DNA of 64,000 bases from Aptenodytes patagonicus (taxonomy: Eukaryota; Chordata; Aves; Sphenisciformes; Spheniscidae): contig NC_134951.1 in assembly GCF_965638725.1 (NCBI RefSeq), positions 77,565,068 to 77,629,067 of the forward strand, written 5' to 3'. Made by a program: the position numbers and the translations under genes. Numbering within the stretch: the first letter of the stretch is position 1; each line of letters starts with the position of its first letter. Under the pieces are notes generated by a model. The model did not search any database, had not been told where the DNA came from, and saw only the letters and a list, made by a program, of their open reading frames with translations. Below, piece after piece: positions 12,501 through 25,520 of the stretch.

Positions 12501-14679
12501 TAGTCACTGCGCTGGGATCCGGCTTTACTCCGCAGCTCAGCCACCAGCTTCTCACTTCCTCCAGAAAAGAGTGAAGTTGTGCCAGGAACACACAGGAGAC
12601 AAAAATTTGGTAGGGAAGAGCAAAGACGAGACCAGTACTGCAAGCAGACAGGAGCTGTAGTGGCTCATACAAGCCCTGCGTGGGGCTGTCCCAGAGCTGG
12701 CCTGAGCCTCAGCTGCGAGGGCTCAGCCGCCTCCCAGCTGTGCCTGATGAAGAAGCAATTAGCCCCTCGCCGGCTCATTTTGCTCTTTCTTTGCTTTGAG
12801 GTTTGCTCTGGTTTGTGTGCAGATAGCTCTCTGTGGGGATGGGGCTGATGGCAGTGGTAAGGTGGGCCAGTGCCTTGCTGTGGGGTGGGAAGGGTGATAG
12901 TCTTGGGGCCTGAGGAAGGCAGAGGGGAGCAGCCCAGTCTGGAAGGGGATCAGAAGGAGAGTGCAATGGCTGGAAGATTAGTCATGTCTGTGTGGCAACG
13001 ATTCTCTCTTTTATCTTCAGGAGAGAGAAGGTAAGGAAGCGGTGTCTGCTGATATGTCCCTTATCTAAAACACTAGAGTCAAAGCTGAAAATAATCTGCT
13101 CCAACTGCAGTAAATTCATGTTGTTTGTCACTATGGTTTTGGGTCCTTTGTAGCTTCAGATGCCAGCGCTAATGATTTGTAAGGCTCGCTAATGTAAAAG
13201 AGGGCTCTGGTTTTGGTAGCTGCCTGGTGTCTTATAGGATGAAGTTGCAGAAGTAGATGAAATACCGTTGGGGCCTCCAGAGATTATCTACTGCTTCAGG
13301 GCAAAAACTGATTCCTTTCAGGCTTTACCAGTAATAGAGGCAAAATAAATAGACTGTACTAAGATCAAATCATGTTGGATTTATAAGTAGGGGTTGGGAT
13401 TTGATAACAAATCATGTGTTTTAGGAATATTGCATTTTTCTCCAAAAAACCCTCTGGCTTGAAATAAGGAGCTGGTAAGAATAGCTCCTCTACTCCGAGT
13501 CTGATGTTCTTGAAACTGAAGCCACCTGGGAGTACTCATAGCTGTGAACTTTTGATGGTGTGAAAGCCAGAAGACTTGTCTCTGAATCTAACTTACAGTA
13601 CTGTAGCAATCAGGTCTGATCCCTCTTAAACCTCCTGACAGTCACAGAGTTCTAGTTTTTGGCTCCGTTCCATTTTAAACGTGGATATTTGCAGTACAGG
13701 TATTTCAGTGAAATTTCTCAGTTTGCGCTCAAGTGAATAGAGAGTTGCCTTTTCTGTTGACTCTTTTACAACTTTGGTATATTTCTCTATTTAAATGAGA
13801 GCTGCAGCTCACAACTGGCAAATCTGGCAACCCGGGAGGCTAAGCTGATACTGGGTTTCCCAAGAGCAAAGCAGAAGTGCAACCTGATGAACTTTTTCTC
13901 AGCAATTTTTTATTGAATGGACTTCAAAGACTTGGCTTGCTTGTTGGGCAACCAGGGAGGAGAGTAGGAGGAACTGTAGGGATGCTTGTAACTGAAAATG
14001 GAATAATTTAATTTGTAACACCTTTGGAAAATAGCAGCTCTGTGTGCATGTCGCTGTTATTTTCCCCTTGCTGTTTCAATGGAAGGCATTTCAAGCTGCA
14101 TCTTGGTCACAAGCTGGAGGTAGGGTGTTAAGTTCTGGCAGGGCCCAGAGGGGGAATTTGCAAAGGAAGTTTTTCAGTCTAACAGTTGTTGGATGCTGTG
14201 GGGCCCAGCTGAAAAGGAGACCCTCAAATTAGTAAGTTTTGTGCAGCTGGGCATTGTACAATGCCGTTGGCTTCCACAGGCTTTTGCCTGATACTGCTTT
14301 GGACCCGAGAGCAGCAGAAGGCTGTATCAGTTGCCTCACCCCTAGCTTTTGCTTGCCTCCCTCCCTCATACGAGTCCACATGACAATAATTTAGCTTTCT
14401 GGAAGCTAAACTGCCTGAGGCAGGTGCTAGACTGAAAAATAATCTTGCTTTCATTCCATATTAGCACAGGCTAATATAGAATGCTGATAAAAGAATATAA
14501 TATGGAATATGGTTAATATGGAATAGTTAACATAGGGCTGCCTCTGTTTGTTTCTAGGGAGCACTTCATTGAACAATGTGATTTCATACTTCATTACTTT
14601 TTAACTGTGTACAAAGGCTTATCTGTAGCATAAAGCCTTCTGATAGCCTAAATAGGAAGGTTTTTAATCTTAAGATACT

Positions 14680-15098
14680 TCCACAGACTCACAGAGTGGT
14701 TGAGGTCGGACCTCTGGATGTCATCTTGTCCAACCCCTCCTGCTCAAGCAGGGCCACCCGGAGCCAGTTACCCTGGACTGTGCCCAGACAGCTTTTAAAT
14801 ATCTCTAAGGATGGAGACCCCACAACCTCTCTGGGCAGCCTGTGTCAGTGCTCGGTCACCCTCACGTAAAAAAATGTTTCCTGATGTTCAGAGGGAACCT
14901 CCTGTGTTTCAGTTTGTGCCCATTGCCTCTTGTGCTGTCACTGAGCATCACTGAAAAGAGCCTGCCTCTGTCGTCTTTGCACCCTCCCTTCAGGTATTTA
15001 TATACATTGAGCCCTCTCTTCTCTAGGCTGAAAAGTCCCAGCTCTCTTCAGCCTTTCCTCACAGGAGAGGTGCTCCAATCCCGTAACCATCCTGGATG
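14680..15098 (-). mobile_element. CR1 LINE, 3' end, 5'-truncated
   Basis: In minus orientation this is the CR1 3' UTR. On the plus strand it reads CACAGAGTGGTTGAGGTCGG, then ATCTTGTCCAACCCCTCCTG, down to the AGGAGAGGTGCTCCAATCCC segment. Only the 3'-most 420 bp remain, which is usual for CR1 insertions. The internal poly-A stretch and substitutions suggest moderate age. Confidence 0.92.
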
Positions 15099-18000
15099 TT
15101 CCTTGATAGTCCACCATTGTAAAAGCTAGCATGGATGGCAACCCAAGCATCTGATTCAGATTATGTATATGAGACATACAAACTAGCAAGCAATTAACTT
15201 AAAATAAGACAGACTGGTAAAGAGAGCTTCTAACATGCAGAAGCATTAAATAAATGCAGGCAAGAAGCAACTGTTTTGTGGATAGTAGTAGACTCTTAGC
15301 TGAAATAGGATTAATCTCTTTTTATGGAATGCCTGGACTCTTCAGTATACACACCTGATACATGGATTCTTTTAGGTCTTGTTTTTTAAATGAAACAAAC
15401 TGATTGATTTCTTCCCAGAGTTGTTTCTGTTAAGGGAGCATCCCTGACAGTTGTTAATGTTTACAGTGAGGATTGTTTGGTCATTTAAATGTAGTTTGTA
15501 TTTTTTTAATATACATATTTAATGGCATAAGGGAGTTTGTTAAAATGGGCTGTGTAGCTAGTAGAAAATTGTGCTAAATTAAATCAAGTCTGTCTTAAAC
15601 TTTTGTCAATCATTCCTTTAAATTACCTGATTAAGCTTCCACTTAGTTGCTTGCAGAGTGATTAAGTGCTTACCCATGAAATATTCTGTAAATACTTTGA
15701 CATAGATTGCTAACCCTGGACTGTAGTATGTCATTGTGATAAGACTAAAAATATCTCCCAGATAGATAGAGGTCATAAGTACTGTCATACTTCCATCCTT
15801 CAGTATTTGCAGCATAAGAGGAAAAAACTGAAATATAAAGCCTCTGAGATTAATTCCTTAACAGAAAAGCTTTTAAGTACCACCAATCTCAGGGAGAACA
15901 CCAAGAGTTACAGGCATGCACACGCTACTGATGAACAGAAGGGAATAATTAACAGGTATAAACATTCACAGACACAGTACAGTGTTTCTCCTAAAGATAG
16001 GGTAAGGTGTGTTTAAAGAAAAAAAAGAAAAACAAAAAAACAAAAAAACTGGAGGGCTAAATCATACCAGAAGCAGGATTAGTATTACATTGTTAGGCTC
16101 TTCTTTTATTCCCACCCCTCCCCACCCCCCCAACCGAACACGTCAATATTGTTATATGAAGTCCTGTTGAGGAAAATATACCATGGCTGTGAAATACATA
16201 CCTGAAATGCATGTGGGATTAACTCTTCTGGATGGAAAATGGAGTGAAACCTGAGCTGTCACCTGTCAGAGAGCTTCAGTACCTTCAGAATCGCTCGAGA
16301 AACCAAACAAAAAGGTGATGTTGCCTTTGGTTCCTGTTGGCTGTCTGGAGTTAGATGTGCCTGTGCCGGGAAGGGGGGTGTTTTTGTAAAGGCTCAGATG
16401 CGATGGCAAGGCTCTTCAAGTGCTTATGGAGTCTGACCCACAAGTGAGATGAATTGAGGAATGCTTGTTGGCCGCTGCAAGTCCCAATATGAGAGTTCTG
16501 CCTATTCCTGGCTATTGTGAGAAACTCTTGTCTAGGCCCAAAGGCAGAATTCAAAGCATGTGGGAAACTTTGTAATGAATCTTAATTTCTAGATGCTGGC
16601 TGCCTTCTGGCATAGGTAGAGTCTCCGAGAACCACGGTTTTAGACTCTGGGCCCTACTGTGCTGATTAAGTAATCTTGCCAGTATAGTTCTTGGTGCCTT
16701 TTTTTTTTTTTTTTTAATATTTCTATGTAAAGGTTTGTAGTTGAGAAGTAAATACCTCAGAAATTAACTCATCATTATGAAGTCCAGTGCCCTTAGGTCA
16801 GTGGGTTATAGGAAATCGGCAGCGACAGATGGCAAGTTCTTAATGCCTGCAAGTGAATAGCCAGGACCCACAGCTAGAGTGTAGCTCTGTTTTTTAGAGT
16901 CCTTGTAAAAAGAGCATCTCTGAAAAGTCTGTCCCTCTGATGCCATATCAAAAGTGCTTGATTTACTTTAAAAAAAAAAAAAAAATTTAGAGATTATATT
17001 ATTTTCTTATGTGCTGCCAATAACAAAGGCAAAAATCTGGCCTACAATGTCCTCGCTGGCACCCTAATTTTCTTGAAATTTGGCTTTTGCTGATACCCTT
17101 GCAGCTACATTAGTTTTAAATCTGCTTAAGCCTGCTGAAGATGTCATAGGGAGAGAATGGGTTTGCCAGTCTATTCCTTGACTCCTACTGAAAGTATGTG
17201 CAGTATAATACAGTGCTGGTGAAATACCGGGGGGAAGGAGGGAGCGGTTCCAGGCACGCGCTTGGACTGGCAGAGCAGCTGTGTTCTGCCTCTTGCGCAC
17301 CGCGAGAGCGAGGAGGTGGAGGGAGATGCCTGCCTACTCCCAAAACACTTCCAGGGCTTCTTGGGGGAGAAGGAGGATAGCAGTAAGGAAACTTCTAGCA
17401 AAAAACACTTTGTTAGTGCATGTTAAACTCCTTGCTGTAATTCTAAAGTGAGGAGTTTCATCAGTATGCTATACTAACATGTATATTAAATTTGCCTACC
17501 CAACCCTGTCAAGATTTTGGGAACCAAAAGGGCAATTCAGTCCATGGCAGACCCTGTGCTTATATGTATAAAAGATGGTTTGTGATGACAGAAAAATAGC
17601 GTTTCTTACACGTCCCCACTCTCAGAGATGTGAATACAGATTGTATTGACATTAAGCAGTACCTCACGGATAAATTTTTAATGCAGAGTCAGTTCCTATA
17701 TGGCACTCTAGATGCTAAGCTGAAGGCTAAACATAAATGTTTGCAATCTTCAATCAAGGAACTTCAATGGGGATGTGGGAATAGGTAATTGGCCAAATTA
17801 TTTACTGACTTTGATATTGAATGCTTATTTGGTGCTTGGTTCCCTGGAGCTAAAGGATGAGATAATTGACCCAACCTTCAGTTTCTGTTCTTTCTCCTGC
17901 TCTAAGATAAGGGCACATTTCTAAGGTGATTATTACTTAATTACCTACATTATGCTGCTAATACCCACGAGATGAACACAGCTTTCCTTTTTAAGTGTTG

Positions 18001-20479
18001 CTGAACAAGAACATTAAGTGGTCCTGGATTGGGGCCGGGGGACCCCAAACTGGGATGTCCCTCTTCCCTGCCTTGCCCCTTGGTGAGGAGGACAAGGACT
18101 GCGAGTGGCTGACGGGGTGGGAGCCTTGAGAGGCTGGTGGTGCCTCTCCTGTGAGGAGAGACTGGCCATGATGGGGAGTGAGCTCCATGGAGGTGCCAAG
18201 GCAGCTGGCTTAGGAGCCAGCTGTGGTTTTGTTTGGGTTTTTTTCAATTTTTATTTTATCATAGATAAATATTTGTTCAACTATCATTGGCATAACCCTG
18301 TCCTGTTATACAGAGTTGTCTCCAGTATATGTATCAAATAACTGAAATAATGCCATATCATCATCTATATCGCTTCTTGAGGGACTTCTTACTGGAAGGG
18401 TAGTCCGCAGGACTGAACTTCTAGATGTGCTTCATTACAGTATTAATATTTCTGATTTTGCCTTGTCACTTCAGCCAGTCTAGGAGGGGAGGGTAGATGG
18501 GTGTGGAGTATCTTGGTTTTAATCACATCACTTAATCTAATTCTTTGGCTAGGTACATATTGTTTGAGAGAGGTATAACTACTACTTTTAGAAACTAGAA
18601 AAAAACCAACTCGTTTTCTTGAACATCTGTCTATATCAGCTATTCAGGCAAAATATATTAAGAAAAAATTGCTCTCACCATTTAAGCTGTTTACTGCATT
18701 AACTAAACTGCCATATTTTATCCAATCTCTGTGGAAACAGATGTGCTATAATCTTAATTTATCACTTGTCTTTCCTTTGCAACTGGGTTAAAAACTAACA
18801 AGTAAATGCAGCGACTGCAGACAAAGCTGACAGGCTTAAGCTGCAGTATGTATGCTAACGTATTTTTCAAATAGCTTTGAAAGGCGATTTGCCTTCCTGG
18901 TTTGGTTTATCTTGAACCATAAAGAGCCCTAAAATCAACAGTGTCATGAAGAGATCTCATCTGAGAGCGTTTGTAATCAGCCTTTAAGACATGTAACTTA
19001 GTTGTGTGTATAGTGACATTGTACTATTCATAAAGTTGTTATTTTAAGTCAAACTTTCCAAGAAGCTTTCAATGCGAGCACTGCTTTGAGCAACGAAATG
19101 GAAAGTGTACCAGTTTTGTCCACTTGGCAGTAATTTCTAAGGCACAGGAGATGTCATAAATTAAATAAAGTGAGCAACAACATCGACAAGCTTACAGAAT
19201 GTTTAATTAAAAAGCTAGGTGCGGTTTGTGGGGTTTTTTATGTTCAAATGCTGATGATCTCTGAACATGTGAATGGAAGAAGCCAACCAAAACCACGTGA
19301 GCCTATGCCTGGGAAAGCACGTATAGAAGAAAAGCAGATAAATGAGAGTGGCATTTTAGGAAATATTTATCTCCTAATCTCATTTTTTTCTAAATAATGT
19401 TACAAGTACTGTGATTTGTGGGAAAAGAGAACCAAAGTGTCTGCAATAACAGGAATGAAAATAGTTATCAGAAGAATTTCTTTGCCAAACGCTACTGAGG
19501 TCTATATTGAGTGGGTTAACCTGGAAGTCAGCAGACTCATCTATCATCACCTACTGCCTTTTCTGTGGGGGCTTGGGTGTTGTCCTGAGGCAGTGTGCTC
19601 TGGCGGCGAAGGGGGCGGGGGGGAGGCCGGGCCTGGCAAAACTAATCCGCAGATCAAACGTAGTGACTATTCCCTTTTATTTGGGGAGACTGGGGCTGGG
19701 GTGCTGTGTCCAGTTTTGGACACCTGGCTCAGCCTCTTGCCACAGACTAGGTAGCACAAGCTGCACTGTGAGAAACCAAATGAGAGTTCAAAACCAAAAA
19801 TAATTCTCTTTCACTAAAGCCATCATTAATTTTCCTTCCTCAGCAAGCAAGCAGACATTTTGGGGAGGAAAAAACGCAAGTGTAGGTAGCAAACAGATGG
19901 ATACCATGATAGATCTTGTTTGTGTGCAAAGCCTGGCTCGTATTTCATAATAAAGTGAAACTGTTATTTTGATGTTTTACTGCCATTTCAACTAGTTTTA
20001 CTTTTCAGCCTGCAAACTTCATCTTTACAGGAACTGGGATTTAGGGGACGAAATAACATTCTTATTCTGCTCATGTTTCAGCCACTCAGGTTTTCCATTT
20101 GTTCACATCTGTATTTTTATAGAAAATTGATAGGGGCTGTAATTACAGCCTGCTGAAAGCAAGTAGGTCAGAGCTACGCTTTCCATTCCAGAGGGGCTGC
20201 TGGGACTGGAGAGACAGAAATACATCTGGACAGTTTTTCTTCCTGTGTGTCGCAGCCATTCATTAGACTCCTCACAACTGCTCGCCAAAATACTTTCAGA
20301 GGTATTACACAAAATCAGCCAAAGCATCTGTGTTTAAAAGGTCCCTCCCTACTCGTCTGTCATACTTCTCTTGGCAAAAGATTTTTTCACGGCATTGTGC
20401 AAGATAGAGCATTGGCTCAGAGTTATGCTAACTGTCGAGGGAAAATTTCTTGGGGTGCACTGATGACAATTTCCTAACA
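15099..20479. other. Intergenic region, no supported gene
   Basis: AT-rich DNA with low-complexity A-runs (16019-16050, 16970-16985), a T-run at 16700-16715 and a GC-richer patch at 18030-18220. At 19690-19740 a reading frame contains CVQFWTP, reminiscent of CR1 reverse transcriptase, but too little surrounds it to call. No gene is supported. Confidence 0.55.
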
Positions 20480-21075
20480 CGGGTGATCATGGAGCAGAGA
20501 CCCTGCTGGACCTCCTACTCATAAAGGAAGAAAGGGTAGGGGATGTGAAGGTGGGGGGCTGCTGTGACCATGAGATGGTGGAGCTCGGGATCCCAAGAGG
20601 ATAGGAGAAAGGCAAAAAGCAGGATCGCATCCCTGGGCTTCAGGAGAGCAGACTTTGGCCTGTTCGTGGACCAGGAAGAATATAGAGATGCTGTCTGATT
20701 GTGCAGGGTTAGGGTTAGGAAAGCCAAAGCCTGATGAAAAATGACAAGAAGGACTTTGTCAAGTACATCAGTAGCAAAAGGCAGACTGGGGAAAACATGG
20801 GCCCACTGCTGAAGAGGACCCAGTGACAAAGAACACAGAAAAGTCTGAGGTACTGAACCCCTTCTTCATCTCAGTCTTTACCAGTAAGACTGCCCTTCAG
20901 GAAGCCCAGGCCCCTGAAACCACAAGGGAAGTGCTGTGGGAGCTGGTTGATGTCACTGCAAGGCCACTCTTGATTATCTTTGGAAGGTCATGGGAATCGG
21001 AGGAGGATCCTGAGGACTGGAAGAAAGTAAATGTCACTCCAGTCCTCAAGAAGGAGGATCTGGGTAACCTTTAAC
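20480..21075 (+). mobile_element. Decayed CR1 ORF2 fragment
   Basis: Reads as the endonuclease-RT linker and RT start of CR1: GGAGCAGAGACCCTGCTGGA, a frame with SEVLNPFFISVF (20845-20880) and one with WKKVNVTPVLKKEDLGN (21021-21071). Compared with the copy at 38984-41106 it has internal deletions and several frame breaks, and it lacks everything after the DPGNYRP region. It is a dead, older copy in plus orientation. It contains the short run GGGTTAGGGTTAGG at about 20705-20718. Confidence 0.85.
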
Positions 21076-24000
21076 TTTCCCTCTTCTTGTTTGCATTCAA
21101 ATCAGGGATGTGGATTATCAGTGGCAGTTACTATTGTATCTTCTGTCTGTTCTCTTATTTATTAATGCATGAAACTTCATTTGTGCATTAGGCAGCAGTC
21201 ACACATGGCAAATACATACAGAGAAGCATAATGGTCCTGAATCGCTCACGATAAAAATAATCCTTCAACATGCAAAATGTCATCTCTAGTGAAGAAAAAA
21301 GAATGGTTTTGCTACCTGTTTTTACAGGGCCAGGGTTACGCTCTGACTGTTCTGGCTTACAGTTGTGTGAGCTCTTCACTGGACTTCCATTTCACCTGGG
21401 CTGGGTTTGAGAAAGGTTACTGGGTTTGATCAAATGCTTGCCTATTTCCACATAAAATTCAGGTGAATCATCAGTGGCTTTCATTGATGTGGCTTTTTTC
21501 CTAACTCCATTAAATCTAGCTTATGAGACTCTCAAATTGTTGGTAAGGGATGCTGGCCCTTCCTCTTTTTTTTTTTTTTTTTTTTTCTCATTTTCAAAAG
21601 ACTTTATATCATAGTCAAAGAGGTATCAGTTACTGTGGGGGCCAAAGGGACTCCATCGTGTGCAGATGAAGTGTTGCTACAATGCTGCTATGTGGTTTTC
21701 AGATTTTTTTTTTTTAATAACAAGGTCACTTTTTCTAGCTGTAAAAATACCAAACTAAAAATTCCTTATGTTCTCCATTGTTTTGTTTAATACCAAGGTG
21801 GGATCTATCCCCATAAATTAGGTTTGTAAGCTGCAGACATCTTCCTTTGAGCTAGTTACCCTAGGCTCTCTTTCCATAGTCAGGAAATGAGTATTTCAGA
21901 ACTAGTTATTATGAACTCTAATTAGTTATTAGAGGTCAGAAAACTAGACATTTTCAAAGTGCTTGTCTGACTATATAAAAAGAGTGACTAACACGAGCAT
22001 CAATAGCTCATCTGTAAATACTATGTTTCAGAGACAACAATGAGATAGGACAGCGTCTATGTTTTGGGTTTGGCTTTTTTTTTTTCTGCGTATGCACTTA
22101 TCTTTCAGACTGGCACCTAGGAATTCTATTCAGCTCTCCCGGTTTATCATTTTTAATACGCATACTAACATAGAGCAGTTTTCAATTTAAAAGACTGCTT
22201 TGTGTTGGCTGCAAGTTTGCCGCAGCACTGGGATGCCTGGGGAAATGAGATAAATCAGCCCACTCCCGCCAGCTCCTCTACTGGTGTCTGAGAGAGGGGT
22301 GCTTAGAAAAGCAGTTGATGAAAACACAACCTTCCCCTTCCGAAGGCAGCTGCATGCAGGTGTTCTCAAATGCATAGATTTAAGTTGCAGAGGGTGTAAT
22401 TTTTGCTGGCGCATCGTGAAAATTTAAGTGGCACTAAGGACAGAAGATAGGCTCCCAAAGACATGTGAGCCAAGGAAGATTTCACCTTTGCTGGCCACAG
22501 GAACAACGTTTCGTGAGGAACATAGCATATAGCTGATGATTACTGAGAGCTTTTTTGCTTGTAAGGTGGAACAGAGCTCTTCCTCCTCAAATATTTTTTT
22601 TTTTTTCCTACTAAAAGGTTGTTTTTTTTTTTCATACCCCACTGTTGTTAATTTACACCGTGGCTGGATTTGTAAGACTGGTTTCGTTGCTGTTGTTGTG
22701 GGAACAGAATTCTCAGCCATATGGCACGACGTCTTCATTTCTGCGTGACAGCAGGCAGGACCCGTTATTCAGTTTTGCGGTGGTGCGAATGTTTACCTTC
22801 AGGAAGGTCTTTCTTAGGGCAACTCCGTACTAAAGTAGAGAACAAAAAATACACGTAATGAGTAAACTCTCTCCAAAGGGCAATTTGTACTGTAAATGTT
22901 TAAAAGAGTATTTTGGTCTTTTGCATAAATCCAAAGCTTGCCCATTACAGTAAAACATTTTTAATTTGGCTGAATTCAGCTTTTTTTTCCTTCTCATTTT
23001 TCAACTGTAGAAATAACAGAAGAGAGAACAGAACCGCTGACCCAGGACACTCAGGTGATAGGAGTTACGTGCATACTGACAGTTTGTGTCTGGGTCCAGT
23101 ATCTCTGATCTAGTGGGGCTGGTGTCTCGTAATTTAACTATCATCTCATATATTGAGATTTGAACATCTGAAGAGCCTTGTCTCTGTCCAAAAAGAAATA
23201 ATAGCACCAGCACCACCACCCAAGAAGAGCTGTTTCATTATAGAAGTTCCCCTGACGATGAAGCTCCAATAGTAGAGGAACTTCTGCGCTCCGATTTTAA
23301 TTAGATGCATCAATCTTGCATCTTCTCTGAGAAAATGAACTGATCTGATAGTAATGTTTCAGCTCAAGGGTGTTTTGTAATAAAAATTTGAACAAATATG
23401 CTATCAACCACCTCATCCATTCTGGGCTGCGCGGGAGGGTGTCTCTCCTGATGAGATGGATAGGCATGCATTTTGGACTGAGAGCTTGGTGCAGGAATGT
23501 AATTCTCCTGAAAAGTATCATGTCAGCTTTATTTTGCCTGACAAAACAACAGCAGAAGAGCCCGGTTAGTGCTCAGAGGAGGAGGTTGTGCAGAGAGGTG
23601 AGGGAGTGCTTGCCACTGCATGGCTCATTGTGCCCTGCCGCTGGCCTTCCCCAAGCCCCTCAAGAAAAGCCCCACACAAGCTGGTGAGAAGTGGGTGCTG
23701 CGCTGTTCCCCCCGACAAGAGCCAGGACCTTCACGGCACAGTACTGAAGCATGATTTGAAGCTGAGAGTACCTTCCTCGCACACGGCAGCGTTACCGAGC
23801 TCTGGCACCTGCCACCTTAGCGATCAGGGTACAGAGGGTGCAAGTTGTAGATTTCAGCACTTTGATAAATTGTTCTCAGTGTCAGGCCCTGGTACTGATC
23901 CACAGCCCGCTTCTGCTGCCTTCAACTCTAGAAACATATAATTAAAAGGTGTACTTTTTTTAAAGAAAGATTTTATGGTTTAACAGATTCTTTAATCTAC

Positions 24001-24849
24001 CAGTCTCCTCCTCTTTGACACATTTATTGTTCTAAATGCAGAACTTAATTCGACTCAATATATTGCTATTTCTATAATTAAATTCCTTGTTAACTGCTGA
24101 ATCACCGAAATGCCACATAAAAAAAAGATTTTTCCTTACAACTTATTTGTTAAGCACCCTTTTACAAATTGAGGGAAAATGCCATTACTTTGACGCTTAC
24201 ATTTTACGTGTGTTAGAGTTTGAAGAAAAATAATATTTTAATAAATACTAAGCATGAAAACAGTGCCACCTATTACTATAAGGAAACAGAATTCTTAGGG
24301 TTGTGGATTTTTTCCCTCCTTTAAGCATAGTAGTTCTAACGCAATCATTAACGCAATTTGCATTAGCTTAATGCAAATACCTAAAATCAGTACAAAGTAC
24401 TTATTTCCTGCCCAAATACCTAATGCTGTGTTTCAGCTGAGCATGTTGACTGAATGCCATCAAAACTTGAAGACTAATTTACAGTTCTAATATTTGACAG
24501 GGCTTCATGCATTATTGCTGTTTTGTAATATGTATATATAGCATTTTTTAAATAAAAGCAGTCTGCTTCTCAGTGATCAAATTTAACATCTGTCATGTAA
24601 CTGAGGAGGATTCCAGACTAAATCACTAAAGATGGAAAACTGGAGAAAATATGCACAGATTTATGGGGAGAAAACACTGCTTAATCTCATTTATATAAAT
24701 GCAGATCACACTCCAAAAATGCTAGCACATAGAAATGGACTATCACAGCACTCCTGTTTAAAATAAATCTTCTTCAGAATGAATTTTTCAGCACTTAGCC
24801 ATCCTTGAAGACCACAAAACTTGAAAGAACTCCATACTTTTTCTCACGT
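21076..24849. other. Intergenic region immediately 3' of UTRN
   Basis: AT-rich DNA with T-tracts at about 21570-21586, 21706-21716, 22077-22086, 22593-22607 and 22623-22632. A GC-richer segment lies at 23570-23930. No open frame resembles a known protein and no RNA gene is evident. Confidence 0.55.
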
Positions 24850-24866
24850 TACTGCAATATATTCAT

Positions 24867-24876
24867 TTTATTTATT
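24867..24876 (-). terminator. Overlapping polyadenylation signals (2 x AATAAA)
   Basis: On the minus strand the bases read AATAAATAAA, two overlapping hexamers. These are the first canonical signals after the UTRN stop, 2.16 kb downstream, and have a GT-rich element within the next 50 bases. Proposed as the main UTRN 3' end. Confidence 0.55.
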
Positions 24877-25320
24877 ATTGTCTCAGAGGAAGAATGGTAC
24901 AATGTAGTGTTTGAAGTAGCATTTACTTGGCAGCAGAGGACAAAGGATGCATACAAACACAGGCAGAAAAACAACTTTATACATAACCTCATATTCAGAA
25001 CAAAAATAAAAGCCACCAAATTCACTACTGAGAATTTTTACTTATGTAGGGGGGTATTTTTAAGGATTCTTTGCCTAGAGAATGATGTAGCTTGATAAAA
25101 GCAAAGTACTTTGCAGAGAACAGAATATAAAGCTATTTCCAATACTACTCATGAAGATAGGTCTGAGGTAGAAAGGTGGTCATGGCTTTCCTCTTCTGTA
25201 AAATGTGGGGTTTTTTCTTCTCAAAATAACTACGCTACTATTTTTAATAGATGAAGCATTTATAGGAGGCAGCATCTTCTCTTCCCACCTTGACAATTTT
25301 GCTCCACTCACTCAGGAGTA

Positions 25321-25520
25321 ATACTTAGCATTTATGTAGAGCTTTTCAGACACTAACTAAGCAAGCCCTACAACACCTTTGAGAGGTAAGTACTATCATC
25401 CCCATTTTACAGATGGGAAAACAGAGGCAGAGTGGTTAAATAATTTGCCAAAGGGTTCAGAAAGAACTGGCACTGGAGCCAACACTAGAACGTGGTCAAC
25501 GCTGTGCCCAAACCACTCCT
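25321..25520 (+). mobile_element. MIR-like CORE-SINE / L2-tail relic inside the UTRN 3'UTR
   Basis: The sequence TACTATCATCCCCATTTTAC, then AGATGGGAAAACAGAGGCAG, AGTGGTTAAATAATTTGCC and a later ACTGGAGCCAACACTAGAACG follow the well-known order of MIR/L2-type elements (ATCCCCATTTTACAGATG, then GAGGTTAAGTAACTTGCC). It is an ancient amniote repeat, antisense to UTRN, and lies in the predicted long 3'UTR. Confidence 0.7.

Larger units (their letters stand above)
2279..14679. other. Intergenic region, no supported gene
   Basis: Mostly single-copy-looking DNA. It contains an ancient CR1/L3-like scrap near 4415-4490, a 22-bp tandem duplication at 7901-7944, a GC-richer patch at about 7960-8260, a perfect hairpin at 9429-9456 with local direct repeats, and GC-richer stretches at 10200-10760 and 12480-12970. 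Open frames up to 135 codons (12265-12672, minus) show no known motif. I cannot support a gene here. Confidence 0.55.

Noticed and set aside
12265..12672. 135-codon minus-strand open frame
   Set aside because: No recognisable domain, repeat or splice context; plausible by chance in a GC-richer patch.
19560..19760. Possible CR1 reverse-transcriptase scrap (CVQFWTP)
   Set aside because: Only seven residues match and the flanks do not follow CR1; too weak to call.
20703..20718. Telomere-like GGGTTAGGGTTAGG
   Set aside because: Only two units, inside a decayed CR1; not evidence of an interstitial telomere.
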